Made by a program: the position numbers and the translations under genes
Notes under the pieces: generated by a model
Seen by the model: only the letters and a program-made list of their open reading frames with translations
Databases searched by the model: none
Told to the model about the DNA's origin: nothing
Shown here: positions 7,595 through 16,976 of the stretch, in pieces
How the letters are laid out: the number at the start of each line of letters is the position of its first letter
Position numbering within the stretch: position 1 is the first letter of the stretch
Assembly: GCF_018603905.1 (NCBI RefSeq)
Contig: NZ_JAHFZZ010000004.1
Location: forward strand, 124,001 to 188,000
Source: Nonomuraea sp. NEAU-A123
Lineage (GTDB): Bacteria > Actinomycetota > Actinomycetes > Streptosporangiales > Streptosporangiaceae
Direction: 5' to 3'
DNA: 64,000 nt

Positions 7595-9937
7595 ATGCGT
7601 GAGTCCGGCAGGGCCCAGGCCGCAGGGCGGACCGCGGCGCGGGATCTGTTTGAACAGGTGCGGCTGCGCTATTTCCAGCTTCCCCCGGCGGTGCGCCGGG
7701 TGATGCACGTGGTGGTGCTCATCGCCACCGTCGGCGTGGCCGCCGCGCTCGGCTGGGACCTCTTCAAGACCTTTCTCATCACTCTGCTGGTGCTCGCGTT
7801 CCTCGCGCTGACGCTGCGCTTTCCGCGCGCCGCCGCGACCGTGCTGGTGCTCGCGGGCTGGTGCGCGCTGCTGCCGGTGTTCTACGCGCTCTTCCCGCCG
7901 CCCTCGATGGCCCCCACGCTGCTGATGCTGCTGGCCGTGCCCGTCGCCGCCGCCGCGCACCTGATCCGCTGGGTGACGCCGTGGCTGACCGTGCTGATGG
8001 CGCTCGTCCCCGCCGGGGCGCTGGCGGCGGCCGTCTCGCCGGCCTCCGGCGCCGTCGCGGTCTGGGTCGCCTACGCCGCCGCCACCGCGGTCCTCGTCCA
8101 CCGCTTCATCGCCGCCCGCCGGGCCAAGGGCGCGCTGACCGCCGAGGAGCAGGTCCGGGTCAGGGCCCGCGAGGGCCGGCCGGAGCCGCCCGCCGAGAAG
8201 GCCGGCGGGCTGCCCGACATCTCGGTCGAGGACGCGCTGGCCGAGCTGGAGAACATGATCGGGCTCGTCCCGGTCAAGGAGCAGGTCCGCTCGATCGCCG
8301 CCTCCATCGAGGCGTCCCGGCTGCGGGCCGAGGCCGGCTACAAGGCCGGGCGCCCGACCAGGCACTTCGTCTTCCTCGGCCCGCCCGGCACGGGCAAGAC
8401 CAGCGTGGCCCGCACGGTGGCGAAGATCTTCTACGCGTTCGGCCTGCTCGACACCCCCTACGTGGTCGAGGCGCAGCGGGCCGACCTGGTCGGCGAGTTC
8501 CTCGGCGCGACCGCGATCAAGACCAACGAGCTGGTCGACCGGGCGCTGGGCGGCGTGCTGTTCATCGACGAGGCGTACGGCCTGATCAACTCCTCCGACG
8601 GCCAGCCCGACAGGTTCGGTGCCGAGGCCGTGCAGACGCTGCTCAAACGGGCCGAGGACGACCGCGACCGGCTGATCATCATCCTGGCCGGCTACGAGCA
8701 GGAGATGACCTCGTTCCTGTCCACCAACCCCGGCCTGGCCAGCAGGTTCGCCACCCGGGTGCGCTTCCCGAGCTACTCGCCCGGCGAGCTGTCGGAGATC
8801 ACCGAGCTGCTCCAGCGGCACCGGGGCGACACGATGGCGCCCGACGCGCGCGCCGCGCTGCTCGGCCTGTTCGAGGACGTCCAGCGGCGCGGGCTCGTCG
8901 ACGAGCTGGGCAACGCCCGGTTCGTCCGCAGCCTCATCGAGGCCGCGGCGACGGCCCGTGACGTACGCGTCGTGGGCGCGGGCGGCACGCCGACCACCGA
9001 GGACCTGGTGACCACCACGACCGCCGACGTGACCAAGGCCTTCGACGAGCTGACCGCCCGCTTCCGCGGCTACGAGGACACCCCCACGATCGAGGAGGCG
9101 CTGGCCGACCTCGACAGGATGGCCGGGCTCGCGCCGGTCAAGCGGCAGGTCCACGCCATCGCCGCCCAGCTCCAGGTCGCCCGGATGCGGCAGGAGCGCG
9201 GGCTGCCCACGCCGCCGCAGATGCGCCACTTCGTGTTCGCCGGCCCGCCGGGCACCGGCAAGACCACGGTGGCCAGGGTCATCGGCCGCATCTTCGCCGC
9301 GCTCGGCCTGCTGGCCAGGCCCGACGTGGTCGAGGCCCAGCGAGCCGACCTGGTCGGCCAGCACCTCGGCGCGACGGCGATCAAGACCAACGAGCTGGTC
9401 GACCGGGCGCTGGGCGGCGTGCTGTTCATCGACGAGGCCTACAGCCTGGTCAACACCGGCTACTCCGGCGGCGACGCGTTCGGCGCCGAGGCCGTGCAGA
9501 CGCTGCTCAAACGGGCCGAGGACGACCGTGACCGGCTCGTCGTCGTGCTGGCCGGCTACCAGCGCGAGATGGACACCTTCCTGTCCACCAACCCCGGCCT
9601 GGCCAGCCGGTTCAGTCAGCGGGTCGCCTTCCCCAGCTACTCCGCGCGGGAGCTGTCCGAGATCGCCGTGCTGCTGGCCGACAAATCGGGCGATCGCTTC
9701 GACGAGGCCGCGCTGCGCGACCTCGACGAGGTCTTCGCCTGGGTCTGCGACGAGCGGCTCATCGACGGGCTGGGCAACGGGCGCTTCGCCAGGTCGCTGT
9801 TCGAGCGCGCGGCCATGCGCCGTGACGTACGGCTCGCCGCGCTGGCGGGCGGCGGCGGGTCGGCCAGCTCGGCCGAGCTGACGACCATCACCAGCGACGA
9901 TGTCCGCATGGCCGTAGACGAACTTTCCGGACGTTAA
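7595..9937 (+). CDS. membrane-anchored protein with two CbbX/SpoVK-type AAA domains
   Basis: This 780-aa protein has an N-terminal region (about residues 30-175) with several hydrophobic segments, then two tandem AAA modules. Walker A motifs are GPPGTGKTSVART near residue 264 and GPPGTGKTTVARV near residue 550. Each is followed by a Walker B LFIDEAY and the sensor segment LAGYEQEM or LAGYQREM with NPGLASRF. These signatures define the CbbX/SpoVK/EccA clade of AAA ATPases, which remodel protein complexes. No type VII secretion or RuBisCO genes lie in the window, so the client is unknown. ATG 7595 fits the GGGGAGG at 7584; a GTG at 7592 is also in frame. The two modules share long identical DNA stretches. 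Confidence 0.85.
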   Translation: MRESGRAQAAGRTAARDLFEQVRLRYFQLPPAVRRVMHVVVLIATVGVAAALGWDLFKTFLITLLVLAFLALTLRFPRAAATVLVLAGWCALLPVFYALFPPPSMAPTLLMLLAVPVAAAAHLIRWVTPWLTVLMALVPAGALAAAVSPASGAVAVWVAYAAATAVLVHRFIAARRAKGALTAEEQVRVRAREGRPEPPAEKAGGLPDISVEDALAELENMIGLVPVKEQVRSIAASIEASRLRAEAGYKAGRPTRHFVFLGPPGTGKTSVARTVAKIFYAFGLLDTPYVVEAQRADLVGEFLGATAIKTNELVDRALGGVLFIDEAYGLINSSDGQPDRFGAEAVQTLLKRAEDDRDRLIIILAGYEQEMTSFLSTNPGLASRFATRVRFPSYSPGELSEITELLQRHRGDTMAPDARAALLGLFEDVQRRGLVDELGNARFVRSLIEAAATARDVRVVGAGGTPTTEDLVTTTTADVTKAFDELTARFRGYEDTPTIEEALADLDRMAGLAPVKRQVHAIAAQLQVARMRQERGLPTPPQMRHFVFAGPPGTGKTTVARVIGRIFAALGLLARPDVVEAQRADLVGQHLGATAIKTNELVDRALGGVLFIDEAYSLVNTGYSGGDAFGAEAVQTLLKRAEDDRDRLVVVLAGYQREMDTFLSTNPGLASRFSQRVAFPSYSARELSEIAVLLADKSGDRFDEAALRDLDEVFAWVCDERLIDGLGNGRFARSLFERAAMRRDVRLAALAGGGGSASSAELTTITSDDVRMAVDELSGR

Positions 9938-10025
9938 CCAGACTCCAGTTTGGCAGTTCCGTGCGCCCCGATGCTCGCATGGTGTAGCAATATGACTACA
10001 CATCGTGCGCGCCGAAGGGGGGGCG

Positions 10026-11009
10026 ATGGCGGGGTTCCTGGCCCGCAGGCTGCTCAACTATCTGGTGCTAGTCGCCGTCGCAGCCAGCCTCGCCTACATG
10101 CTCGCGGCGAGCGCCCTCGATCCGCGCTCCAACTACGCCGACCGGACGCCCAAGCCGCCGCCGGCCGTCGTCGACGCGCAGCTCACCGAGCTCAACCTCA
10201 ACGACCGGACGCCGCTGCTCCAGCGCTACGCGACGTGGGCGGGCGGCGTGGTGCAGGGCGACTTCGGCCGTACGGTGACGGGCTCGCCGGTCAACGAGGA
10301 CCTCAAACGGCGCATGGGCGTCACCTTCCGGCTGGTGCTGCTCGGGCTCATCTGCGGCAGCCTGCTGGGGGTGGTCGTGGGGGCCGCCGCCGCGGTCAAG
10401 CAGTACGGGTGGTTCGACCGGCTGTCGACCGGGCTGTCGTTCCTGGTGCTCGCGATGCCCGTGGTCGTGCTGGCCAACGTGCTGATCCTGCTCGGCACCC
10501 TGGCCAACGAGCGGCTCGGCCACCGGCTCTTCCTGGTCAGCGGCGAATACAGTGACGGGCTCGACACCGGTTTCTGGGGGTCGGTGGGCGACCGGCTGCG
10601 GCACCTGATCCTGCCGACGATCTCGCTGTCGCTCGGGCTCATCGCGATCTTCAGCCGCTACCAGCGCAACACCATGCTCGACGTGCTCGGCGCCGACTTC
10701 GTCCGCACCGCGATGGCCAAGGGGCTGAGCAGGAGCCAGGCGCTCATCCACCACGCCCTGCGCACCGCGCTGATCCCCGTCGCGACCTACTTCGCGTTCA
10801 CGTTCGGCGCGCTGCTGACCGGCGCGACGTTCACCGAGAAGATCTTCGGCTGGCACGGGCTGGGCGAACAACTGATCAACTCCATCTTCACCAACGACGT
10901 CAACACCGTGGCGGCCATCGCCTGCATCGCCGCCATCGCGGTGCTGTGCGCGTCGCTGGCGGCCGACCTGCTGCACGCGGCCCTCGACCCGCGGGTGAGG
11001 GCCGGATGA
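10026..11009 (+). CDS. peptide ABC transporter permease (DppB/OppB family)
   Basis: This is a 327-aa inner-membrane permease. It opens with the family's usual LARRLLNYLVLVAVAASLAY helix, has a periplasmic loop of about 80 residues, and carries the BPD_transp_1 core with the coupling-helix EAA-like motif (DFVRTAMAKGLSRSQALIHHALR). With the next gene it would form the membrane channel of an oligopeptide or dipeptide importer. The start at 10026 follows AAGGGGGGG; an in-frame GTG at 10005 is possible but poorly spaced. Its stop overlaps the next start by four bases (ATGA), showing translational coupling. It is the first gene of a four-gene plus-strand operon. Confidence 0.92.
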   Translation: MAGFLARRLLNYLVLVAVAASLAYMLAASALDPRSNYADRTPKPPPAVVDAQLTELNLNDRTPLLQRYATWAGGVVQGDFGRTVTGSPVNEDLKRRMGVTFRLVLLGLICGSLLGVVVGAAAAVKQYGWFDRLSTGLSFLVLAMPVVVLANVLILLGTLANERLGHRLFLVSGEYSDGLDTGFWGSVGDRLRHLILPTISLSLGLIAIFSRYQRNTMLDVLGADFVRTAMAKGLSRSQALIHHALRTALIPVATYFAFTFGALLTGATFTEKIFGWHGLGEQLINSIFTNDVNTVAAIACIAAIAVLCASLAADLLHAALDPRVRAG

Positions 11010-11881
11010 CGCTGCTCACCGCGCACAGGGCGCCCTCACGCCTGCGGGTGGTCGCCTGGCGGTTCTTCCAGTCCGCGCAGGGGCGGATCGGCTTCGCCGT
11101 GCTCGTGCTGCTGTTCCTGCTGGCCTTCGCCGGGCCGGGCTTCAGCCTGTGGTCCTATACAGACAAGGACTTCACGGCCTTCCTCAGCCCGCCGTCGGCC
11201 GAGCACTGGTTCGGCACGCTGCAGACCGGCGCCGACGTCTACGCGGTGACGCTGCGCGGCATGCGCAAGTCGCTGATCGTCGGGCTGCTGGCGGCGCTCG
11301 TGTCCACCGCGCTGGCCGCCGTCGTGGGGGCGTTCGCCGGCTACTTCCCCGGCTGGCCCGACCGGGTGCTCACCTGGGGCACCGACCTGCTCCTGGTGCT
11401 GCCCGCGTTCCTGGTCCTGGCCGTCATGTCGCCGCTGTTCGGGGCGGGGCAGTGGGTGCTGTTCGTGATCATGCTGGCGCTGTTCCTCTGGATGGTCACC
11501 TCGAAGATCGTCAGAGGGATGACGATCTCGCTGAAGCAGCGGGAGTTCATCCAGGCCGCCCGGTTCATGGGCGTCTCGCCGGTGCGCATCATCTTCCGGC
11601 ACATCATCCCCAACCTGTCGTCGCTGCTGATCGTCGACGCCACCCTCAACGTCAGCGCGGCCATCCTCACCGAGACCTCCCTGTCCTACTTCGGCTTCGG
11701 CATCCAGCCACCCGACGTCTCCTTCGGCACGCTCATCGCCGACGGCTCCAGGACCGCCATCTACGCGCCGTGGACGTTCTGGTTCGTCGCCGGGCTGCTG
11801 GTGATCACCGTGCTCGCGGTCAACCTCATCGGCGACGCGCTGCGTGACGCGTTCGACCCCGCCTCCCAGAGGCCGCGGTGA
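11006..11881 (+). CDS. peptide ABC transporter permease (DppC/OppC family)
   Basis: This 291-aa permease pairs with the preceding DppB-like protein. It has an N-terminal helix ([20 protein letters not shown]), the OppC-type soluble N-terminal loop, and a BPD_transp_1 domain with the conserved coupling segment [25 protein letters not shown]. The downstream [19 protein letters not shown] block is diagnostic for DppC/OppC. The start overlaps the stop of the upstream gene and its own stop overlaps the GTG start of the ATPase gene (GTGA), so all three products should be made in fixed ratio. The substrate class is peptides by family membership; nickel or other OppC-type cargo cannot be excluded. 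Confidence 0.92.
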   Translation: MTLLTAHRAPSRLRVVAWRFFQSAQGRIGFAVLVLLFLLAFAGPGFSLWSYTDKDFTAFLSPPSAEHWFGTLQTGADVYAVTLRGMRKSLIVGLLAALVSTALAAVVGAFAGYFPGWPDRVLTWGTDLLLVLPAFLVLAVMSPLFGAGQWVLFVIMLALFLWMVTSKIVRGMTISLKQREFIQAARFMGVSPVRIIFRHIIPNLSSLLIVDATLNVSAAILTETSLSYFGFGIQPPDVSFGTLIADGSRTAIYAPWTFWFVAGLLVITVLAVNLIGDALRDAFDPASQRPR

Positions 11882-13902
11882 CCCCCGTCCTGGAGGTCAC
11901 CGACCTCAACGTCTCCTTCGGCGACGTGCTCGCCGTACGCGGTGTCGGCTATTCGGTACGCCAGGGCGAGGTGCTCGGCATCGTCGGCGAATCGGGCTCC
12001 GGCAAGTCCGTCACCTCGGCCGCGGTCATGGGCCTGCTGCCGCCGGGCGCCAAGGTCACCGGCTCGGTGCGGCTGCACGGCAGGGAGCTGATCGGCGCCC
12101 GGCAGCGGGAGCTGACCGCCTTCCGCGGCAAGACCATGTCGATGGTCTTCCAGGACCCGCTGTCCGCGCTCACCCCCGTCTACCGGGTGGGCGACCAGAT
12201 CGCCGAGGCCGTGCGCATCCACCAGAAGGTGACCAAGGAGCAGGCCGCGGTCAAGGCCGTCGAACTCCTCGACCTGGTCGGCATCCCCAACCCGGCGGAG
12301 CGCGCTCTGGCCTTCCCGCACGAGTTCTCCGGCGGCATGCGGCAGCGCGCGGTGATCGCGATGGCCATCGCCAACGACCCCGACGTGATCATCTGCGACG
12401 AGCCCACCACCGCGCTCGACGTCACCATCCAGGCGCAGGTGCTCGAGGTGCTGAAGAAGGCGCAGCGGGAGACGGGCGCCGCGATCGTCATGATCACGCA
12501 CGATCTCGGGGTGGTGGCCGGGTTCGCCGACCGGGTGCTGGTGATGTACGCGGGCCGGCCGGTCGAGGTGGGCGACGTGGACGACATCTACTACGGGCCG
12601 CGCATGCCCTACACCGTGGGGCTGCTCAGCTCGATCCCGCGCGTCGACAGGGACGGGCGGCAGCCGCTCGTGCCCATCGAGGGCGCGCCGCCGTCGCCCG
12701 CGGCGCTGCCGCCGGGCTGCCCGTTCGCGCCGCGCTGCCCGATGCGGGTCGACGCCTGCGACGCGGCCGAGCCGCCGCTGTTCGACGTCGGCCCGGCGCA
12801 CCGGGCCGCGTGCATCCGCTGGGAAGAGGTACGCCCGCGCGCCGCGGCCAGGCACGCGGTCCCCGTCCACCTCGGCGAGCTACGGCCGCGTCAGGACCGG
12901 CAGGTGGTGCTGGAGGTCGACGGGCTGGTCAAGCAGTACCCACTGCTGCGGGGGTCGGTGTTCAAGCGCAGGGTCGGCACCGTCCACGCGGTGGCGGGCG
13001 TCAGCTTCGACGTACGCGAGGGCGAGACGCTCGGGCTCGTCGGCGAGTCGGGCTGCGGCAAGACCACGACGCTGATGGAGATCCTGGAGCTGACCGAGCC
13101 GCAGGAAGGCCGCATCGTCGTGCTGGGGCACGACACCGCGCGGCTCGGCGGCACGGACCGGATGGCGATCAGACGCGACATGCAGGTCGTCTTCCAGGAC
13201 CCGCTCGCCTCCCTCGACCCGCGGATGACCGTCTACGACATCCTGGCCGAGCCGCTGCGCGCCCACGGCAGGGGCAATCCGGGCATGCGGGTGGCCGAGC
13301 TGCTCGACCTGGTCGGGCTCGACGCCTCCCACGCCGCCCGCTACCCCCAGGAATTCTCCGGCGGGCAGCGGCAGCGCATCGGCATCGCCCGCGCGCTCGC
13401 GCTCGAACCCAGGCTCCTGGCCCTCGACGAGCCGGTCTCCGCGCTCGACGTGTCGATCCAGGCCGGTGTGATCAACCTGCTCGACGCGCTGAAGACCGAG
13501 CTCGGGCTGTCCTACCTGTTCGTCGCGCACGACCTGGCCGTGGTGCGCTACATCGCCGACCGGGTGGCCGTCATGTACCTCGGCAGGATCGCCGAGATCG
13601 GGCAGGTCGACGCCGTCTACGGCGCCCCCGCGCACCCGTACACACAGGCGCTGCTCTCGGCGATCCCGCTGCCCGACCCGGTCCGCGAGCGCTCACGCCG
13701 GCGGATCCTGCTCGAAGGCGATCTCCCCAGCCCGGCCGACCCCCCGTCGGGCTGCCGCTTCCGGACCCGGTGCCCGAAGTTCAGGGCCGCGCTGACCGAT
13801 GACGAACGCGCCTTGTGCGTGACCGTCGAGCCTTCGGTGCGCCTGCTCGATCGGGACCAGGGCGCGGCCTGTCACTACGCCGAAAAGCTCAAAGTCACTT
13901 AA
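11878..13902 (+). CDS. peptide ABC transporter ATP-binding protein, DppD-DppF fusion
   Basis: This 674-aa protein joins the two ATPases that E. coli encodes separately. The first half has Walker A GESGSGKS, signature [13 protein letters not shown] and Walker B VIICDEPT. The second has [22 protein letters not shown] and [13 protein letters not shown]. Each half ends in the oligopeptide-type C-terminal region with a Cys motif (GCPFAPRCP and GCRFRTRCP) that is known to bind an iron-sulfur cluster in some homologues. It would energise the permease pair from the cytoplasmic face. Translation starts at a GTG overlapping the upstream stop. Fused DppDF proteins are common in actinobacteria, so the fusion itself is not unusual. 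Confidence 0.93.
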   Translation: MTPVLEVTDLNVSFGDVLAVRGVGYSVRQGEVLGIVGESGSGKSVTSAAVMGLLPPGAKVTGSVRLHGRELIGARQRELTAFRGKTMSMVFQDPLSALTPVYRVGDQIAEAVRIHQKVTKEQAAVKAVELLDLVGIPNPAERALAFPHEFSGGMRQRAVIAMAIANDPDVIICDEPTTALDVTIQAQVLEVLKKAQRETGAAIVMITHDLGVVAGFADRVLVMYAGRPVEVGDVDDIYYGPRMPYTVGLLSSIPRVDRDGRQPLVPIEGAPPSPAALPPGCPFAPRCPMRVDACDAAEPPLFDVGPAHRAACIRWEEVRPRAAARHAVPVHLGELRPRQDRQVVLEVDGLVKQYPLLRGSVFKRRVGTVHAVAGVSFDVREGETLGLVGESGCGKTTTLMEILELTEPQEGRIVVLGHDTARLGGTDRMAIRRDMQVVFQDPLASLDPRMTVYDILAEPLRAHGRGNPGMRVAELLDLVGLDASHAARYPQEFSGGQRQRIGIARALALEPRLLALDEPVSALDVSIQAGVINLLDALKTELGLSYLFVAHDLAVVRYIADRVAVMYLGRIAEIGQVDAVYGAPAHPYTQALLSAIPLPDPVRERSRRRILLEGDLPSPADPPSGCRFRTRCPKFRAALTDDERALCVTVEPSVRLLDRDQGAACHYAEKLKVT

Positions 13903-13919
13903 GCGGGAGGATTCGCTCG

Positions 13920-15623
13920 ATGAAAGCATCACGTCTGATCGCGGCCGCCGCCCTGGCCGGTTCGCTGTGCCTGGCGGGCTGCGGCAGCGGTCCCGGGAGC
14001 CACGCCGGCGGCGCCGCGGGCGGCTTGCGGGGAGACGACATGGGCTTCAAGGCGTACGACATCAACCCGCAGCCGCGTGACAAGGTCAAGGACGGCGGCA
14101 CGCTGCGCTGGGGCATCAACGAGTTCCCCACCCAGTGGAACCGCAACCACGTCGACGGCAACCTCGCGGTGGCCGCGCTGGTCAGCAACGCGCTGCTGCC
14201 CGCGCCGTTCAGGTCCGACGAGAAGGCGGACATCACCCCCGACCCCAACTACCTGCTCGGCGCCGAGGTCACCGACCGCGACCCGAACCAGGTCGTCACC
14301 TACACGCTCAACCCCAAGGCCAAGTGGTCCGACGGCAAGCCGATCACCTGGGCCGACTACCAGGCCCAGTGGAAGGCGCTCAACGGTACGAATTCCGCCT
14401 TCCACATCGTCTCGTCCACCGGCTACCAGGACATCTCCGACGTACGGCGGGGCCGCGACGACTACTCGGTCGTGGTGACCTTCTCCCGGCCCTTCGGCGA
14501 CTGGAAGTCGCTGTTCGGCCCGCTGCTGCCGGCCTCCACCAACGGGACGCCCGAGGCCTACAACACCGCCTGGCTGAACAAGATCCCGGTGACCGCCGGG
14601 CCGTTCAAGTTCAAGAGCTTCGACCAGACGGCGAAGACGATCACGATCGTCCGCGACGACAGCTGGTGGGGCGACCGGGCCAAGCTCGACCAGATCATCT
14701 ACCGCGCCTCCGAGCAGGACTCGCTGGTCGGCGCGTTCAGCAACGGCGAACTCGACATCACCGACGTCGGCCCGTCGGCGCCCGACTACGCCCGCGCCAA
14801 GTCCACCCCGGGCGCGGCCGTACGTCAGGCGGCGGGCCCCGACTTCCGCCACTTCACCTTCAACGGCTCCAGCGAACTGCTGAAGGACCAGCGGGTCAGG
14901 CAGGCCATCCAGCTCGGCATCAACCGCCAGGCGATCGCCCAGTCCGACCTGCAGGGCCTCGACTGGCCGATCACGCTGCTGAACAACCACTTCTTCATGA
15001 ACACCCAGGAGGGCTACCAGGACAACGCCGGCGCCCTGGGCGCCTACGACCTCGCCCAGGCCAAGCGGCTGCTCGACGCGGCGGGCTGGCGGGTGGCGGC
15101 CGGCGGCGTCCGCCAGAAGGACGGCAAGTCGCTCGACCTGCGCTTCGTGGTCCCGTCGGGCGTGCAGATCAGCAAGTCGGAGGGCGAACTGGCCCAGAAC
15201 ATGCTCACGCAGATCGGCGTCAAGCTCACCATTCAGGCCGTGCCCAGCGACGACTTCTTCACCAGGTACGTCATTCCGGGGAACTTTGACATCACCCCGT
15301 TCGCGTACATTGGCACGCCTTTTCCGGTTTCGAGTAGTTATGGGATCTACGCGAATTCCCCGAACGGGCAGACCTGGAACGCCAATTTCGGCCGCGTGGG
15401 GTCGCCCGAGATCGACGCGGCGATGAACAGAGCCAGCCAGAACCTGGACCTGAGGCAGGCCCACGCGGACACGAACACGGCGGACAAGCTGATCTGGCAG
15501 GAGGTCAACGTGCTGCCGCTGTACCAGCGGCCGCAGAATGTCGCGGCTCGGGCGACGCTGGCCAACGTGGGGGCCCGCGGCTTCTACGACCTCCGCTACC
15601 AGGACATCGGCTTCACCCGCTGA
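13920..15623 (+). CDS. peptide ABC transporter substrate-binding lipoprotein (family 5)
   Basis: This 567-aa extracellular lipoprotein delivers peptides to the upstream permease and ATPase. The N-terminus is a lipoprotein signal peptide ending in the lipobox LAGC, so the mature protein would be lipid-anchored at about Cys22. The SBP_bac_5 domain follows, with GGTLRWGINEFPTQWN at its start and the family's DGKPITWADYQAQWKAL segment. The start is the ATG at 13920 with GCGGGAGG upstream; the frame open from 13815 overlaps the ATPase gene and is not needed. It is the last gene of the importer operon. Cargo could be peptides, but family-5 proteins also bind nickel, heme or sugars. Confidence 0.93.
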   Translation: MKASRLIAAAALAGSLCLAGCGSGPGSHAGGAAGGLRGDDMGFKAYDINPQPRDKVKDGGTLRWGINEFPTQWNRNHVDGNLAVAALVSNALLPAPFRSDEKADITPDPNYLLGAEVTDRDPNQVVTYTLNPKAKWSDGKPITWADYQAQWKALNGTNSAFHIVSSTGYQDISDVRRGRDDYSVVVTFSRPFGDWKSLFGPLLPASTNGTPEAYNTAWLNKIPVTAGPFKFKSFDQTAKTITIVRDDSWWGDRAKLDQIIYRASEQDSLVGAFSNGELDITDVGPSAPDYARAKSTPGAAVRQAAGPDFRHFTFNGSSELLKDQRVRQAIQLGINRQAIAQSDLQGLDWPITLLNNHFFMNTQEGYQDNAGALGAYDLAQAKRLLDAAGWRVAAGGVRQKDGKSLDLRFVVPSGVQISKSEGELAQNMLTQIGVKLTIQAVPSDDFFTRYVIPGNFDITPFAYIGTPFPVSSSYGIYANSPNGQTWNANFGRVGSPEIDAAMNRASQNLDLRQAHADTNTADKLIWQEVNVLPLYQRPQNVAARATLANVGARGFYDLRYQDIGFTR

Positions 15624-15630
15624 CGGGGTC

Positions 15631-15780
15631 TCAGTGCCGCTTCGAGCGGAACCGGTCCAGGAACTGGCGGGCCTTGCGCTGGTTGTTCGGGTCTCTGGCC
15701 ATGCGCTTGGCCTTCTCGACGGTCTGCCGGCCTTTGGGGCTGCGCAAATACGCGCGCACCCGATCCATGAGGGTTGCCAT
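15631..15780 (-). CDS. small basic conserved protein, 49 aa
   Basis: A 49-codon frame opens at the ATG at 15780 and reads MATLMDRVRAYLRSPKGRQ, then an alternating Lys/Arg/Gln helix and the end DRFRSKRH. The composition is very basic and fully helical in appearance, with codon use like neighbouring genes. Short proteins of this form (start, RVRAYLRSP, basic helix) recur in actinobacterial genomes as uncharacterised proteins; that statement is from memory. It sits between two converging transport genes, 7 bases from the end of the peptide-binding protein gene. The frame is too short for routine gene callers. The function is unknown; RNA or DNA contact would be a guess. Confidence 0.55.
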   Translation of the reverse strand: MATLMDRVRAYLRSPKGRQTVEKAKRMARDPNNQRKARQFLDRFRSKRH

Positions 15781-15817
15781 CCGCGTCCCCTACCCAGGCA
15801 GATCGCCGGAAAGCACC

Positions 15818-16966
15818 TCAGCCGTTCCAGATCCGCTCGTAGGCGGCGCGAAAGCCCCGGGGGTCCCACGAGGTGGTGTCGTCGACGTTCTGTGTCGTGG
15901 TCAGATGCACGGGCGCGACGTAGCCGCTCGGGGGCTGACCGGCGAACGCGCGGTTGAACTCGTCGACGATCTGGCTGCCCTGCGCGTTCAACGGCTCGGG
16001 AACGGTCGCCGCCTGGAACTGCCGGTCTCGGACGCGCTGGAACGCCGACGGGTCGCCGTCACCCGCGCCGATCGAGAAGGGGGCCCCGCCGCCCGCCTTG
16101 CCCGCGGCGCGCAGGGCCGGCGCCGCGTCGGCGAAATAGAGGTCGTTGATGGCGGCCGAGTAGGTCCATCGATCACCGAAGCGCGACACGAGCGCGGAGA
16201 CCGCCTGAGGCGTGCGGCTGCCCGTGTCAGGAAGCGGGATGTTCTGGTAGGAGAGCAGCTTGACGCTGGAGCAGGTCTGCAGGGTCTTCTTGATCAGTTG
16301 TGACTTGTTCTCCGCGAAGGGGATCGAGGAGTCGGTGAAGATGACGACGCCGGCGTTCCCGTTCGACTGGGCGATGATCCAGTACGCGCTGATCCGCGCG
16401 ACGTCCTCCACCCGGGTGGTGACGTTGGTGAAGAGCTTCGGGTTCTGGCTGGGCCCGGGCCGGCTCGTCGCGTGCCACCCGATCAACGGGATGTGCGCGT
16501 CATCGGCCTGCCTGACCTGCTCGGCCGTGGAGTTCGGGTCGAAGCCGCCGATGACGATCCCCGACGGGCGCAGGGCGATGGCCTGGCCGAAGGCCGTCCG
16601 TGCACCGGCGGGAGTGCCCTGGCCGTCGATCACCCGGACGTTCCAGCCGATGGACCGCCCGGCGTCCTCCACCGCCTTGGCCGCGCCCGCGACACCGGGG
16701 TTGGTCATGGTCTCCGCGACGAACACGATGCTCTTGCCCCGGACCGCGCGTGGCCCGCTCGTGGGGCCGTCCCAGGCGTCGCTGTCCTCGGCCCGCGCGA
16801 CGGCCTGCCTGGCCTTGTTCAGGACGCCGGGGCAGGTGCCCGTCGGCCGCCCGGGGTCGGACCCGGGAGCCAGGCTGGACAAGCCTCGCGAGCAGCCGCC
16901 GACGAGCACGGCGGCCAACGCCAGCGCCGCCGCGGTGCGCGAGAAGCGGTTACGGGTGCGGTTCAC
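15818..16966 (-). CDS. sugar ABC transporter substrate-binding lipoprotein (RbsB/periplasmic-binding-protein I type)
   Basis: This is a 382-aa extracellular lipoprotein with signal peptide and lipobox LVGGC (Cys at about residue 25). The mature part has the ribose-binding type I fold: GKSIVFVAETMTNPGVAGAAKAV, then ALRPSGIVIGGFDPNSTAEQV, and the hinge-like VVIFTDSS segment. The ligand is probably a sugar, but the sequence departs from canonical RbsB, and autoinducer-2 or nucleoside binding is possible. It starts with a GTG at 16966 preceded by GAGGAG. It is the last gene of a minus-strand operon (regulator, ATPase, permease, binding protein), 10 bases after the permease stop. Confidence 0.88.
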   Translation of the reverse strand: MNRTRNRFSRTAAALALAAVLVGGCSRGLSSLAPGSDPGRPTGTCPGVLNKARQAVARAEDSDAWDGPTSGPRAVRGKSIVFVAETMTNPGVAGAAKAVEDAGRSIGWNVRVIDGQGTPAGARTAFGQAIALRPSGIVIGGFDPNSTAEQVRQADDAHIPLIGWHATSRPGPSQNPKLFTNVTTRVEDVARISAYWIIAQSNGNAGVVIFTDSSIPFAENKSQLIKKTLQTCSSVKLLSYQNIPLPDTGSRTPQAVSALVSRFGDRWTYSAAINDLYFADAAPALRAAGKAGGGAPFSIGAGDGDPSAFQRVRDRQFQAATVPEPLNAQGSQIVDEFNRAFAGQPPSGYVAPVHLTTTQNVDDTTSWDPRGFRAAYERIWNG

Positions 16967-16976
16967 GCTCGGCTCC

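Noticed and set aside
7535..10057. 840-codon frame antisense to the AAA gene
   Set aside because: His/Gly/Arg-rich antisense shadow with no start context; the plus strand holds two Walker A/B modules.
15631..15780. Possible tRNA in short intergenic gaps
   Set aside because: No T-arm consensus or cloverleaf was found here or in other gaps; the segment reads as a small protein gene instead.
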